A stretch of DNA of 58,192 bases from Myxococcales bacterium (GTDB lineage Bacteria > Myxococcota_A > Polyangia > Polyangiales > JAFGIB01): the NCBI GenBank assembly GCA_028817905.1, contig JAPPOR010000171.1, positions 1 to 58,192 of the forward strand, written 5' to 3'. Below, piece by piece: positions 40,124 to 49,124 of the stretch. The notes below the pieces were generated by a model that saw nothing but the letters and a program-made list of their open reading frames with translations, made no database searches and had not been told where the DNA came from. The position numbers and the translations under genes are program-made. Each line of letters begins with the position of its first letter. Position 1 is the stretch's first letter.

Positions 40124-40972
40124 CTACATGTTCAATCGGACGGTTCCTGGAGAAGCTTGACCATCTCCTGATGGTTCCAACGCGCGGCTCAGGTTCTGCG
40201 ACTCGTCGGGCCGGGTCGCACCTGAACGTTTCTTGAGCCGTACCCAAGCGACCTTGCGCGTGCTCGCGAGCAGTCGGCGTGCAGCAATGCGCACGAGTAG
40301 GGCCGGGATGATGACGACCGCGTGTCGAAGTCGGACTCCGCTGCGCTCCTGGCCGTAGATGGGCGCGACGACCACGTCCTCCACCAACAGCTCGGCGAGC
40401 GACAGCCAGCCCAGCACATCATTCGGATAGCCGTAGCCTGGCCAGATCCGGGCCCAATCCAGCGTGTGGTAGGCATGTCGGGACAGGGCAGTAAAACCAC
40501 ATTGCGCGTCGTCGATCGATAGCCCGGTTGCCCAACGCGTCATGCGCGACAGGATTCGATTCCCCAGCAAGCGTAGTGGCGGCATGTCACGAGCGACCTG
40601 CGGGTGGCCCAGTCGGTTGCCTTTGGCGTACTCGGCGCGTCCAGTCAGCACTGGCGTCAAGACTGGCTCCAGGTCTTCCGGATCCATCTGCCCATCGCCC
40701 GCCATCACTCCCGCGACGGCTGCGCCCTGCTCGAACGCCAGCCGGTAACCGGTGGCGAGAGCCCCGCCTACGCCAGTGCAGCACGCATGGCACACCACGG
40801 TCACCCGAGGATCGGGATGGCTTGCGGCACGCGCGACCGTCGCATCCGTGCTTGCGTCATCCACCACGATGATGTGGTCGACATAGGTCGGCATGGTTCG
40901 AAGTACGCGTTGGATGTGTGCCTGCTCATTGCGGGCGGGCACGACCACCGCGATCGCTTGATCGCACAACAT
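40124..40972 (-). CDS. Family 2 glycosyltransferase
   Basis: This 282-residue GT-A fold enzyme starts AIAVVVPARNEQAHIQRVLRTMP... IIVVDDASTDATVARA. It has GVMAGDGQMDPEDLEPVLTPV, where the DGQ replaces the usual DxD-like motif, as in dolichyl-phosphate-mannose synthase-like enzymes (often DADLQ or DGDGQ). No membrane helices follow except a weakly hydrophobic stretch (HAVVIIPALLVRIAARRLL), so the enzyme is probably peripheral. The C-terminus is basic and low in structure. It lies 12 bases after glmS, which makes glucosamine-6-phosphate, a precursor of UDP-sugars. Donor and acceptor are unknown. Confidence 0.85.
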   Translation of the reverse strand: MLCDQAIAVVVPARNEQAHIQRVLRTMPTYVDHIIVVDDASTDATVARAASHPDPRVTVVCHACCTGVGGALATGYRLAFEQGAAVAGVMAGDGQMDPEDLEPVLTPVLTGRAEYAKGNRLGHPQVARDMPPLRLLGNRILSRMTRWATGLSIDDAQCGFTALSRHAYHTLDWARIWPGYGYPNDVLGWLSLAELLVEDVVVAPIYGQERSGVRLRHAVVIIPALLVRIAARRLLASTRKVAWVRLKKRSGATRPDESQNLSRALEPSGDGQASPGTVRLNM

Positions 40973-40984
40973 GTCCGGTGGGTC

Positions 40985-42820
40985 TTACTCTACTGTGACG
41001 GTCTTGGCGAGGTTGCGTGGCTGGTCGACATCGGTACCCTTCATGTCTGCCACGTAGTACGCGTACAGCTGTAGGGGCAGTACCGTCAGGAAGGGGGCTA
41101 GCAACTCGTTGACCACCGGCACTTCGACCACTTCGTCGGCAGTGGCGTGGGCGTCTTCGTCTCCCTCGCTCGCGACCACGATCATGCGCCCACCACGCGC
41201 TTTCGCTTCCTGCAGGTTGCCTAGGGACTTGTCGCGATAGCTGTCCTTTGGAAGCAGGACAACGACCGGCACGCTGGCATCGATCAGGGCGATCGGCCCA
41301 TGCTTCATCTCTCCCGCTGCATAGCCCTCAGCATGAACGTAGGAGATCTCCTTCAGTTTCAGAGCGCCTTCGAGGGCGATCGGGAAGTTCAGGCCGCGGC
41401 CCAAGAAGAGCACATCCTGCGCTTCCTTGTAGCGTCGTGCAATGTTGCTGACGAGTTGACGCGTACCCGTCAGAACATCCCGCATGTGCAGAGGCAGCCG
41501 TGCGAGTTCCTCGACCAGGTCGCGCGTCTGCTCGTCCGACAGGTGCTTATTCTGGCGGCCCACATAAATGGCGAGCATCAGGAGGGCCAGGAGCTGGGCC
41601 GTGAAACACTTGGTAGAGGCCACACCGATCTCGGGGCCTGCACGCGTATACAGCTGCCCATCTGCCATCCTCGGGATCGCGCTGTCGGTGACGTTTGCGA
41701 TGGCCAGGATGTGAGCTCCCTTGTCCTTGGCGATCTTTGCACCCATCAGCGTATCGAGAGTTTCCCCCGATTGGCTAATGGCCACCACCATGTCTCCATC
41801 GCCGATCAGCGGGTCGCGTGCACGGAACTCGCTTGCGAGCTCGACCACTGTCGGGATCCCCGCGAGCTGCTCGAAATAGTAGTGCCCAGTCATTGCCGCG
41901 TGGTGGCTGGTGCCGCAGGCGATCAGACAAACGCGCTTGATGCTGCGCGCAACCTCCGGGGTGAGGCCGATCTCGGCGCTGTTGATGTCCCCCAGTTCTC
42001 GTTCGAGCCTGCCCCTCAGAGTGTCCTCGATCGCACGGGGCTGCTCGAAAATCTCCTTGAGCATGAAGTGCTTGTAGCCGGCTTTCTCCGCCATCACCGG
42101 CGACCAGTCGACCCGCCGCTCGACCACCTCCACCGGGTCGCCGCTCAGCGTAAACAGTTCGATTCCATCGCGTCGGAGCACTGCCATTTGGCCGTCCTCC
42201 ATGATCACCATACGACGCGTGTGCTCGAGTAGCGCCGGGATGTCGCTGCCCGCGAAGTTTTCCCCGTCGCCCACTCCCAGCACGAGCGGAGACGCATTCT
42301 TCGCGACGACGAGACGGCTGGGATCCTTGCGGCTCACGACCGCAATTGCATAGGCCCCTTCCACCTCTTGGAGTGCGTCTCGGACCCCTTCAACCAGGTC
42401 CTTCCCGGCCCGGACGTGAGCATCCACCAAGTGGGCGACGATCTCCGTGTCGGTGTCGCTGGCGATGGCTGCGCCGTCGCCTTCAAGGCGCTTTCGCAGC
42501 GCGGAGTGGTTTTCGATGATCCCGTTGTGGATCAGCGCGATGTCGCCCGCGACATGGGGATGGGCGTTCTCCTCGGAGACGCCCCCGTGCGTCGCCCAGC
42601 GCGTGTGACCAATGCCGAGCGTGCCCTCGAGGGTGTTGCGCTCGCGCGTAGCTTCCTCGAGGGCGCGCAGTTTGCCGACTGCTCGCACGAGCTCGATGCC
42701 CTTGCCGTCATGGATGGCTAGACCTGCGGAATCGTATCCGCGGTACTCCAGTTTGCGCAGGCCATCGATTAGGATCGGCACACATTGCTGTGTGCCAATG
42801 TAGCCAACGATTCCGCACAC
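40985..42820 (-). CDS. glmS: Glutamine-fructose-6-phosphate aminotransferase
   Basis: This 611-residue enzyme makes glucosamine-6-phosphate from fructose-6-phosphate and glutamine, the first step to UDP-GlcNAc. The N-terminal Ntn amidohydrolase begins MCGIVGYIG with the catalytic Cys2; RGYDSAGLA, HTRWATHG and HNGIIENH follow. Two SIS sugar-isomerase domains carry CGTSHHAA, SQSGETLDTL, KEISYVHAEGYAAGEMKHGPIALID and the C-terminal PRNLAKTVTVE. The length and ends are standard. The upstream gap (52 bases after the M16 gene) holds a perfect hairpin. No glmS ribozyme is recognisable. Confidence 0.96.
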   Translation of the reverse strand: MCGIVGYIGTQQCVPILIDGLRKLEYRGYDSAGLAIHDGKGIELVRAVGKLRALEEATRERNTLEGTLGIGHTRWATHGGVSEENAHPHVAGDIALIHNGIIENHSALRKRLEGDGAAIASDTDTEIVAHLVDAHVRAGKDLVEGVRDALQEVEGAYAIAVVSRKDPSRLVVAKNASPLVLGVGDGENFAGSDIPALLEHTRRMVIMEDGQMAVLRRDGIELFTLSGDPVEVVERRVDWSPVMAEKAGYKHFMLKEIFEQPRAIEDTLRGRLERELGDINSAEIGLTPEVARSIKRVCLIACGTSHHAAMTGHYYFEQLAGIPTVVELASEFRARDPLIGDGDMVVAISQSGETLDTLMGAKIAKDKGAHILAIANVTDSAIPRMADGQLYTRAGPEIGVASTKCFTAQLLALLMLAIYVGRQNKHLSDEQTRDLVEELARLPLHMRDVLTGTRQLVSNIARRYKEAQDVLFLGRGLNFPIALEGALKLKEISYVHAEGYAAGEMKHGPIALIDASVPVVVLLPKDSYRDKSLGNLQEAKARGGRMIVVASEGDEDAHATADEVVEVPVVNELLAPFLTVLPLQLYAYYVADMKGTDVDQPRNLAKTVTVE

Positions 42821-42838
42821 GCGTCGTCCCTCCTTGCA

Positions 42839-42853
42839 ATCCCGGTCCGGGAT
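42839..42853. promoter_or_regulatory. Hairpin between the M16 gene and glmS
   Basis: ATCCCGG-T-CCGGGAT is a perfect 7-1-7 palindrome, extended by CAAT/ATTG outside with a short bulge. It lies about 20 bases before the glmS ATG, in the place of a leader. It could be an operator, an attenuator or a processing site. Confidence 0.4.
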
Positions 42854-42872
42854 CGATTGTGCCAGACTACCG

Positions 42873-44603
42873 CTACTTGAGTGTACCTGGGTTCGCTGCT
42901 GGTGCGGGCGCCGATTGGGCGGGCTGCGTCTTGGAAGCCGGTATCGGTTTCGAGGCTGGCGGTTTGGTGGCTTCCGGCTTCGCTGTCTTGTCGCCGGGAG
43001 TTGCGGCTTGCCCCGACTTGTCGGCCGGCGCCGACGCGGGCTTGGGCTTGGTGGCCTGGTCCGGCCCGGGCTTTGCCATGGCAGTCACAACCACAGGGTT
43101 CCCTTCCGCGTCGATCACCGTCACCGGCCCATACTTCGCCAGGGCTTCGCGTACGGCGGCGGCCTTGCCGACCACGACGACAAGCGCCTTGTCCGCCTGA
43201 ATATACTTCCTTGCTGCCGCCAAGGCCGTGCTCCCGTCTACCCCATTGATCTCGGACCGGTATTTGTCCCAGTAGTCGTCGGGCAGGTCGTAGACGCGCA
43301 GGTCGGACACCAGATTGGCGATCTTTGCGGGCGTATCGATGCGTAGCGGGAAGCGATCCGACAGGAACCGCTTGGCGTTGTCGAGCTCCGCTGGGGGGGC
43401 CGGCTCGCGTGCGATCCGAGAAAGGTGATCCATGAACGCAGCCATCGCCTGGGCGGTGACCTCGTTGCGAACCGCAGCTGCTGCTCTGAACGGAGCCTGC
43501 CCGACGCTTTGGTACACTTGGCTGTAGGCGCCGTAGGTGAGGCTTTGTCGCTCGCGCAGGTCCATAAAGAGACGGGAAGCAGCCGAGCCGCCAAGCACCT
43601 GGTTGGCGACCGTGAGCGGCATGTAGTCGGGGTGGTTGCGCGGGATCGCCAGGTTGCCAACGAAGATTACAGACTGGACTGATTCGGGCCGATCGACGAT
43701 GACGACCTCGCTGCGGGTGCGCACCGGTGGCGCAGGGTAGGCATCTTTGGGTACCTTGCGCTTGAACCAGCCCTTGAACGCCTTTTCGCTGGTCTTCTGA
43801 ACGCTGGCGGCGTCGACGTTGCCAACGACAACGAGAAACGCATTGTTCGGGGCAAAATGTTGGCGATGCCAGCGCTTGAGGTCCGTGTTCCGGACACGCT
43901 TGATGACCTTCTCGTCGGTGTCGATCTTGGCGTAGGGATGGTCGCCGTACAACCGCGCGTAGAACTCCCGGGCCACCAGGTAGTTGGGATTCTTGTTTTG
44001 CAGCGCTAACCGATCGAGTTCGCGCTTCTTCAGCTTTCCTAGCTCCGTGGCGCTGAAGCGCGGGCGGACGGCCAGGTCGGCCACCAGGGCTAGGGCCTCT
44101 TCCAAGTGCTCTGAAAGCGCGCGCATGTGGATCGTGGTCGTCTCCTCGTCGTTGTCGACCCAGAGCTTGGCGCCCAGATAGTCGACCTCTTCGGCGATCT
44201 GGGCGCTACTGCGCCGCAGCGTGCCTTCTTTGAGCATGGAGGACACGAGGTGGGCCATTCCCGTGAAGCGCGTCGGGTCGGCCGCACTACCGCTGCGGAT
44301 GACGAGCTTGACGTCCACGGTTGGCAGCTGGGTCATCGCAACCGTATTGATTTCCAGCCCGCCTTTGGTGGTCGACCGGGCGACCGGCGGGAACTTGAGA
44401 TCGCGCGCCGTACCCGAAGGGGGGGGCGCTTGCTTTGCGGTGGGCGCGGCTTGCGGTGGCGCAGGCTGTGCTCCGGGAGGCCCACCGGCCGTTTGGGGCG
44501 TGGTGGTTGGTGCGGGTTGCATGCTGGCGGCGCAGCCCGCGATCAAACCCAGCATGCTAGCGGTCAGCGATGGGATCAGAGCGTGGGTGTGTAGGCGGGT
44601 CAT
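42873..44603 (-). CDS. M16-family peptidase homologue, inactive subunit (lipoprotein)
   Basis: This 576-residue lipoprotein (lipobox IAGC, Cys24) has two M16 halves. At the place of the zinc motif HxxEH it has HLVSS (118-122) in TGMAHLVSSMLKEGT, so both Glu and the second His are lost. The second half holds SLTYGAYSQVYQS and RDLKFPP, the substrate-groove pattern of non-catalytic partners. Its ATG overlaps the stop of the active M16 gene by four bases. M16 enzymes often work as active/inactive pairs, as in mitochondrial processing peptidase. A Lys/Pro/Ala tail of about 70 residues follows. The substrate is unknown. Confidence 0.87.
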   Translation of the reverse strand: MTRLHTHALIPSLTASMLGLIAGCAASMQPAPTTTPQTAGGPPGAQPAPPQAAPTAKQAPPPSGTARDLKFPPVARSTTKGGLEINTVAMTQLPTVDVKLVIRSGSAADPTRFTGMAHLVSSMLKEGTLRRSSAQIAEEVDYLGAKLWVDNDEETTTIHMRALSEHLEEALALVADLAVRPRFSATELGKLKKRELDRLALQNKNPNYLVAREFYARLYGDHPYAKIDTDEKVIKRVRNTDLKRWHRQHFAPNNAFLVVVGNVDAASVQKTSEKAFKGWFKRKVPKDAYPAPPVRTRSEVVIVDRPESVQSVIFVGNLAIPRNHPDYMPLTVANQVLGGSAASRLFMDLRERQSLTYGAYSQVYQSVGQAPFRAAAAVRNEVTAQAMAAFMDHLSRIAREPAPPAELDNAKRFLSDRFPLRIDTPAKIANLVSDLRVYDLPDDYWDKYRSEINGVDGSTALAAARKYIQADKALVVVVGKAAAVREALAKYGPVTVIDAEGNPVVVTAMAKPGPDQATKPKPASAPADKSGQAATPGDKTAKPEATKPPASKPIPASKTQPAQSAPAPAANPGTLK

Positions 44604-46264
44604 CGCGCCACCTCCCTTTGGGCGATCTCGCTTGCTTCGCCGTGGTTGCCCCCGTACCCATCTCGTATGGAGGTCGGCTGCGTGGACGGCAGCGACTTAG
44701 GTGCCGGGACGACGTCTAGCACGGTGCGATTCGACGCGGCGAAGTATTGGCCTGCGACCCGCATGATGTCCTCATTGGTTACTTTCAGATAGCGCTCGGC
44801 CTCGCTGTTCAACAGTTTGGCGTCGCCCCAGTACATCTCGAATTCCGCGAGTCGTTGGGCCCGAGCCAGGTTGGTCTCCAGGCCGAACACGAAGGCGGAG
44901 CGCACGCGGTTCTTGGCCTTCTCCAACTCGCGAACCGTGACTCCCTTCTTCGCGATGTGCTCTACATTGCGATAGAACGCGCTGCGCGCCTCTTGAGCGC
45001 TCTGGCCGCTGGCGACGATGGCCCACACCGAAAACAGGTCGGGCCCGCGCCGACCATCTGTCGACACGTGGATCTCCTGAAGCACCTGACGTTGTTTAAC
45101 CAGCTCCTGGTACAGGCGCGACGAGTCGCCGTCCCCCAGAATGATCGCCATAAGCTCCAGAGGGTAGTGGTCCGAAGAGCGATCCGGCGGGATGTGATAG
45201 GCGATGTGAAACGCTGGCAGTTCGGCCAGCGGATCCTGCATCGTTTCGAAGCGTTCGGCCTGCGGTGGGTTGACTCGACCGGCCTCGAATCTCGGCGTTT
45301 GCCGGCTGGCGAGGCCGCCGAAATACTTCTCGACCAGCGCGATGGCTTCCTCGACCACGAAGTCACCAGCGATGCTGAGGACTGCGTTGTTGGGCGCGTA
45401 GTACGTATTGAAGAAGGCCTGGACGGCCGACAGGGGGGCCTGCCTCAGGTCCTCCATTTTGCCGATCGTGGAGTGCGCATAAGGGAAGTAATCTCCGTAG
45501 GCCAACTCGTTGATGCGGAGCATCGACTTGGCGTAGGGACGGTTGTCGTAGCTCTGGCGACGCTCCTCCATGACCGTTTGTCGCTGGTTTTCGAAGTTCT
45601 CCTGGGTGATCGCCAATGAGCGGGCACGGTCGGCCTCGAGCCACAGCCCCAGGGCCAGCTCCTGGCTTGGCAGGGTTTCGTAGTAGTTGGTGCGGTCGAC
45701 GCTTGTCGTGCCATTGACGGAACCGCCACGGTTCATGATCAGTTGGAAATGCTCGCCTTTGGCCACGTTGGCGGATCCCTGGAACATCATGTGCTCGAAC
45801 AGGTGGGCGAAGCCGGAGCGTCCGGGCTTTTCGTTACGCGATCCGACGTCGTAGTACATCGCGATCGCGACGGTTGGGACGGTTTGGTCGGGGCTCATGA
45901 CGACGCGCAGGCCGTTGCTTAGTGTGTGTTTGCGCACTCGCAGGCCCGACTCCTGTTCGGGCTCTTCCGTCGCTTGTGGCTGGGTTCCCCCGGTGGCTTT
46001 GGCGGGGCTGGCGTCTTCTGCCGGCTTCGTGGGCGTTGGCTCGGCGGGCGTCGCGGACGTGGTCGCTGCCGGCGCATGTGGTGGCTGCTTGGATGGAGCC
46101 TTCTGGGCTTCCCCCTGGGCTTCCGCTTGGGTACCAGCGTTCGGGGCTGGCTCCGTGGGCGTTTCTTTGGGGGTCTCCGCTCGGGTTTCGATCGAGGTCA
46201 GGAGGCAGGCTAGCACCACGCCCAACCTCGTGACCCATTCGCAAGTCACTGTGAAGTATCCCAT
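44600..46264 (-). CDS. M16-family zinc metallopeptidase, active subunit
   Basis: This 554-residue exported protein has a signal peptide (about residues 11-28, ending TRAE). A Pro/Ala/Thr-rich spacer of about 70 residues follows. The M16 domain has the active HLFEH at 154-158 (GFAHLFEHMMFQG) and the downstream Glu in RRQSYDNRPY-type helix (ENFENQRQTVMEERR). It cleaves peptides in a closed chamber in the periplasm. The start is the ATG at 46264; frame upstream to 46,471 lies across the cinA promoter and lacks a signal peptide. It is translationally coupled to the inactive homologue that follows. Confidence 0.88.
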   Translation of the reverse strand: MGYFTVTCEWVTRLGVVLACLLTSIETRAETPKETPTEPAPNAGTQAEAQGEAQKAPSKQPPHAPAATTSATPAEPTPTKPAEDASPAKATGGTQPQATEEPEQESGLRVRKHTLSNGLRVVMSPDQTVPTVAIAMYYDVGSRNEKPGRSGFAHLFEHMMFQGSANVAKGEHFQLIMNRGGSVNGTTSVDRTNYYETLPSQELALGLWLEADRARSLAITQENFENQRQTVMEERRQSYDNRPYAKSMLRINELAYGDYFPYAHSTIGKMEDLRQAPLSAVQAFFNTYYAPNNAVLSIAGDFVVEEAIALVEKYFGGLASRQTPRFEAGRVNPPQAERFETMQDPLAELPAFHIAYHIPPDRSSDHYPLELMAIILGDGDSSRLYQELVKQRQVLQEIHVSTDGRRGPDLFSVWAIVASGQSAQEARSAFYRNVEHIAKKGVTVRELEKAKNRVRSAFVFGLETNLARAQRLAEFEMYWGDAKLLNSEAERYLKVTNEDIMRVAGQYFAASNRTVLDVVPAPKSLPSTQPTSIRDGYGGNHGEASEIAQREVAR

Positions 46265-46447
46265 ACGGGCCGGAAGACTAGCACTACTGCCTCCGATTTG
46301 AGTGGTCAGATGCTTGGCGCGCGGGCCTCCCGATCCGCAGCGCAGGTTGGGATTGGAGTTTGTGTTTGGCGCGGTCGTGGGGGAGGCTTCCCGGCGCGCC
46401 CGAGGGCGACTCGGCCGACTGCGACCGCGTTCGAAACCCTCCTTTGC

Positions 46448-46476
46448 TTGACGTTCTCCCAAGCTGTACATATGCT
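46448..46476 (+). promoter_or_regulatory. Predicted cinA-recA promoter
   Basis: TTGACG (46448-46453) and TATGCT (46471-46476) are separated by exactly 17 bases. The -35 matches 5 of 6 and the -10 4 of 6. Transcription would begin near 46483, only about four bases before the cinA ATG at 46487, so the message may be almost leaderless. No LexA-like box is visible. Confidence 0.5.
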
Positions 46477-46486
46477 CAGTTCCCCC

Positions 46487-47761
46487 ATGGACGCTGCGAT
46501 CCTTGCCATCGGCACCGAGCTCACCCGCGGGGAGCTCTGCGACACCAACAGTTGCTGGTTGTCAGAGCGTCTCACCGAGCTCGGTGTCGACGTTATCGAG
46601 CACGCTACCGTGGACGACGACACAGCTCGGATCGCAGCGGCAATGATGCGGCTTGGCCAGCAGGTCGATTGGGTCGTGACCACTGGTGGGCTCGGGCCGA
46701 CCTCTGATGATCTTACGACTGCAGCGGCCACGGCCGCCCTCGGAGTTCCGCTGGAACGGGATCCTGGGTCGGTGGCGGCGCTGGAGGCGCGCTATCGGCG
46801 TCTCGGCCGTGTCATGCCCCCCGGCAATCTCGTGCAGGCCGACTTTCCGGCTGGGGCGCGGGTACTCGCGAACGATGCCGGGACCGCGCCGGGGTTCTCG
46901 TTTCGGCTGGGGCGCGCGAATTTCTATTGTGTGCCAGGGGTTCCGCGCGAGATGCGTCACATTGTTGAGCGGCACTTGGTGCCGGACGTAACGGCCCGTG
47001 TTCGCCGCACCACTCATCAAGTGCATTTCCGCTGTCACGGGCTGGCCGAGTCGGAGGTCGCGGAGCGGGTGGCTGATTTCGACGCGGGTGGAGCGTTGGC
47101 ACGCCCTGGCATCACGCTGGGATATCGGGCCACGATGGGCGAGATCGAGCTCAAGGTACTGGCGCGCGCGGAGAACGAGCCGGAGGCGCGACGCCTGGCC
47201 AATGACGTTGCAGGCCAAGTTCGCGAGCGGCTGGGCTGGCACGTGTTTGGTGGGCGCGGGGACACGCTGGCCAAGGTTGTCGGCGAGGAGTTGCGAGCGG
47301 TGGGCCTGACCCTCGCCCTGGCCGAATCCTGTACCGGTGGCCTGGTCGGCAAGCTCTTGACCGACAACCCCGGCAGTTCCGACTACCTGCTGCTGTCGGC
47401 CGTGACGTATGCGAATGGGGCTAAAACGCGTCTGCTCGGGGTCGAGGGAGATCTGCTTGAGCGTCATGGGGCGGTGAGTTCCGAGGTGGCCGCCGCGATG
47501 GCGGAAGGTGCTCTTCGGGTCTCTGGTGCCGACCTGTCGGTGGCGCTCACCGGGATCGCTGGGCCTGGAGGAGGATCGGAAGAAAAGCCCGTTGGAACCG
47601 TATGGTTCGGCCTTGCCCGCCCCGGCTTTCGTCCCCATACCGAGCGCCGTCAGTTGCCCGCTGATCGCGAGTTGGTGCGGCGCTTCGCCGCGTTGCACGC
47701 GCTCGGAATGATCCGCGCGACCCTTGCTGGTCGCTTGACCTTGGATCCATCCGAGCCCTAA
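46487..47761 (+). CDS. cinA: CinA-family protein (NMN amidohydrolase / ADP-ribose domain)
   Basis: This 424-residue two-domain protein has an N-terminal MoCF-like domain starting MDAAILAIGTELTRGELCDTNSCWLSERL and VTTGGLGPTSDDLTTAA. The C-terminal domain has LALAESCTGGLVGKLLTDNPGSS and ALTGIAGPGGGSEEKPVGTVWFGLA, the NMN deamidase (PncC) motif set with Ser/Thr/Lys catalytic residues. It recycles NMN formed by DNA ligase and possibly cleaves ADP-ribose. The ATG at 46487 is chosen over 46472 because the latter lies in the -10. It is followed by recA, as in many bacteria, 24 bases later. Confidence 0.93.
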   Translation: MDAAILAIGTELTRGELCDTNSCWLSERLTELGVDVIEHATVDDDTARIAAAMMRLGQQVDWVVTTGGLGPTSDDLTTAAATAALGVPLERDPGSVAALEARYRRLGRVMPPGNLVQADFPAGARVLANDAGTAPGFSFRLGRANFYCVPGVPREMRHIVERHLVPDVTARVRRTTHQVHFRCHGLAESEVAERVADFDAGGALARPGITLGYRATMGEIELKVLARAENEPEARRLANDVAGQVRERLGWHVFGGRGDTLAKVVGEELRAVGLTLALAESCTGGLVGKLLTDNPGSSDYLLLSAVTYANGAKTRLLGVEGDLLERHGAVSSEVAAAMAEGALRVSGADLSVALTGIAGPGGGSEEKPVGTVWFGLARPGFRPHTERRQLPADRELVRRFAALHALGMIRATLAGRLTLDPSEP

Positions 47762-47785
47762 ACCCGAAGGACCCTAGGAGACGAC

Positions 47786-48961
47786 ATGGCGACCGACAGC
47801 AACCGTGAAAAAGCCCTCGATTTGGCGCTTAGTGCGATTGAAAAGTCGTACGGGAAAGGTGCCATCATGCGGCTCGGCTCGCGTGAGGCAGCGTCGATTC
47901 CGGTCACGCCGAGCGGCGCGATTTCACTTGATCTGGCGCTCGGTATCGGTGGCTATCCAAGGGGCCGCATTGTCGAGATTTACGGTCCCGAGTCGAGTGG
48001 CAAGACGACACTGACGTTGCATGCGATTGCCGAGTGCCAGCGCGCAGGCGGCGTGGCGGCATTTATCGATGCTGAGCATGCCCTCGATCCGACCTATGCA
48101 CGCAAGCTTGGGGTCAACATCGATGAGTTGCTCGTGTCGCAACCGGATTTTGGTGAACAGGCTCTCGAGATTGCCGATACGCTGGTTCGATCCGGAGCGG
48201 TCGATCTGATCATCGTGGACTCGGTGGCTGCGCTCGTTCCCAAGGCCGAAATCGAAGGCGAGATGGGTGATAGTCACGTCGGTTTGCAGGCACGTCTGAT
48301 GAGCCAGGCGCTGCGCAAGCTTACGGCATCGGTTCACAAGTCCAATACCACTCTGTTTTTCATCAACCAGATCCGTATGAAGATCGGAGTGATGTTTGGA
48401 TCGCCAGAAACGACCACGGGTGGCAATGCGTTGAAGTTCTATTCGAGTGTGCGTCTAGATGTGCGCCGGATCGGCGCTATCAAGGTTGGCGATCAAGCGA
48501 TCGGCAACCGTACGCGAGTCAAGGTTGTAAAGAACAAGATGGCGCCTCCCTTTAAGAGTTGCGAGTTTGATATTTTGTTCGGAGAGGGCATAAGTCGCAC
48601 CGGGGATGTGCTCGATTTGGCAGTTGAGGCAAACGTCGTCGACAAGTCCGGTGCCTGGTATTCCTATGCAAGCGATCGCATCGGGCAAGGGCGTGAAAAT
48701 GCGCGAGCGTATCTGAAGGAAAACGCCTCGGTTCTCGCGAAGATCGAGGGCAAGGTGTTGGCGAAGCACGGTTTGGCACGCCGGGGCGACGATGAGCAGG
48801 AGCCTGCCCAGGCCGCGGACGCGACCAAGGTCTCGGCGGGGGCCGGCAAGGTGGCAGGCAGCGGCAGCAAGGCGGATGACAAGCGATCCGGTGGCAAGGC
48901 GGCGCCGAACGGCACGCAGCAGGCGGCAACCAAATCACGAGGCAGTCGCGCACGCGCGTGA
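47786..48961 (+). CDS. recA: Recombinase RecA
   Basis: This 391-residue RecA forms filaments on single-stranded DNA for strand exchange and SOS induction. Walker A is GPESSGKT (67-74). Other motifs are [40 protein letters not shown] (Walker B) and [37 protein letters not shown] (L2/MAW). After the core (about residue 335) there is a long low-complexity tail that ends basic (KSRGSRARA), unlike the acidic tail of E. coli RecA. AGGAG lies before the ATG. It is likely transcribed with cinA. Confidence 0.97.
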   Translation: MATDSNREKALDLALSAIEKSYGKGAIMRLGSREAASIPVTPSGAISLDLALGIGGYPRGRIVEIYGPESSGKTTLTLHAIAECQRAGGVAAFIDAEHALDPTYARKLGVNIDELLVSQPDFGEQALEIADTLVRSGAVDLIIVDSVAALVPKAEIEGEMGDSHVGLQARLMSQALRKLTASVHKSNTTLFFINQIRMKIGVMFGSPETTTGGNALKFYSSVRLDVRRIGAIKVGDQAIGNRTRVKVVKNKMAPPFKSCEFDILFGEGISRTGDVLDLAVEANVVDKSGAWYSYASDRIGQGRENARAYLKENASVLAKIEGKVLAKHGLARRGDDEQEPAQAADATKVSAGAGKVAGSGSKADDKRSGGKAAPNGTQQAATKSRGSRARA

Positions 48962-48967
48962 TGCCGC

Positions 48968-49124
48968 GCCGCCACTCATCAAAGCGCGTGATGCTCGAGG
49001 AGTGATCGGCTTTCCGGGAGTTCGATGAAGGAGGGAATACTTGCTGTATTTTCGACTGAAGCGAAAGCCCTGCGGAGTCGAACCGTTGTGTGAGGGCGCG
49101 GGTTGGTGAATGATCCGGGCTAGG
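48968..49124 (+). repeat. Fold-back dispersed repeat, copy 3, after recA
   Basis: The core is GAGGGAATACTTGCTGTATT, followed by TTCGACTGAAGCGAAAGC and CTGCGGAGTCG (49,031-49,080), close to copies 1 and 2. The left end is degenerate (CCACTCATCAAAGCGCGTGATGCTC). The right end is GGTTGGTGAATGATCCGGGCTAG, cited here only as a position (49,101-49,123). The right end contains the start codon of the next gene (49,110). The orientation is sense to recA, starting within 15 bases of its stop. Confidence 0.75.

Noticed and set aside
46440-46486. LexA/SOS box before cinA-recA
   Set aside because: No convincing palindrome of LexA type could be matched by eye, only a sigma-70-like promoter.
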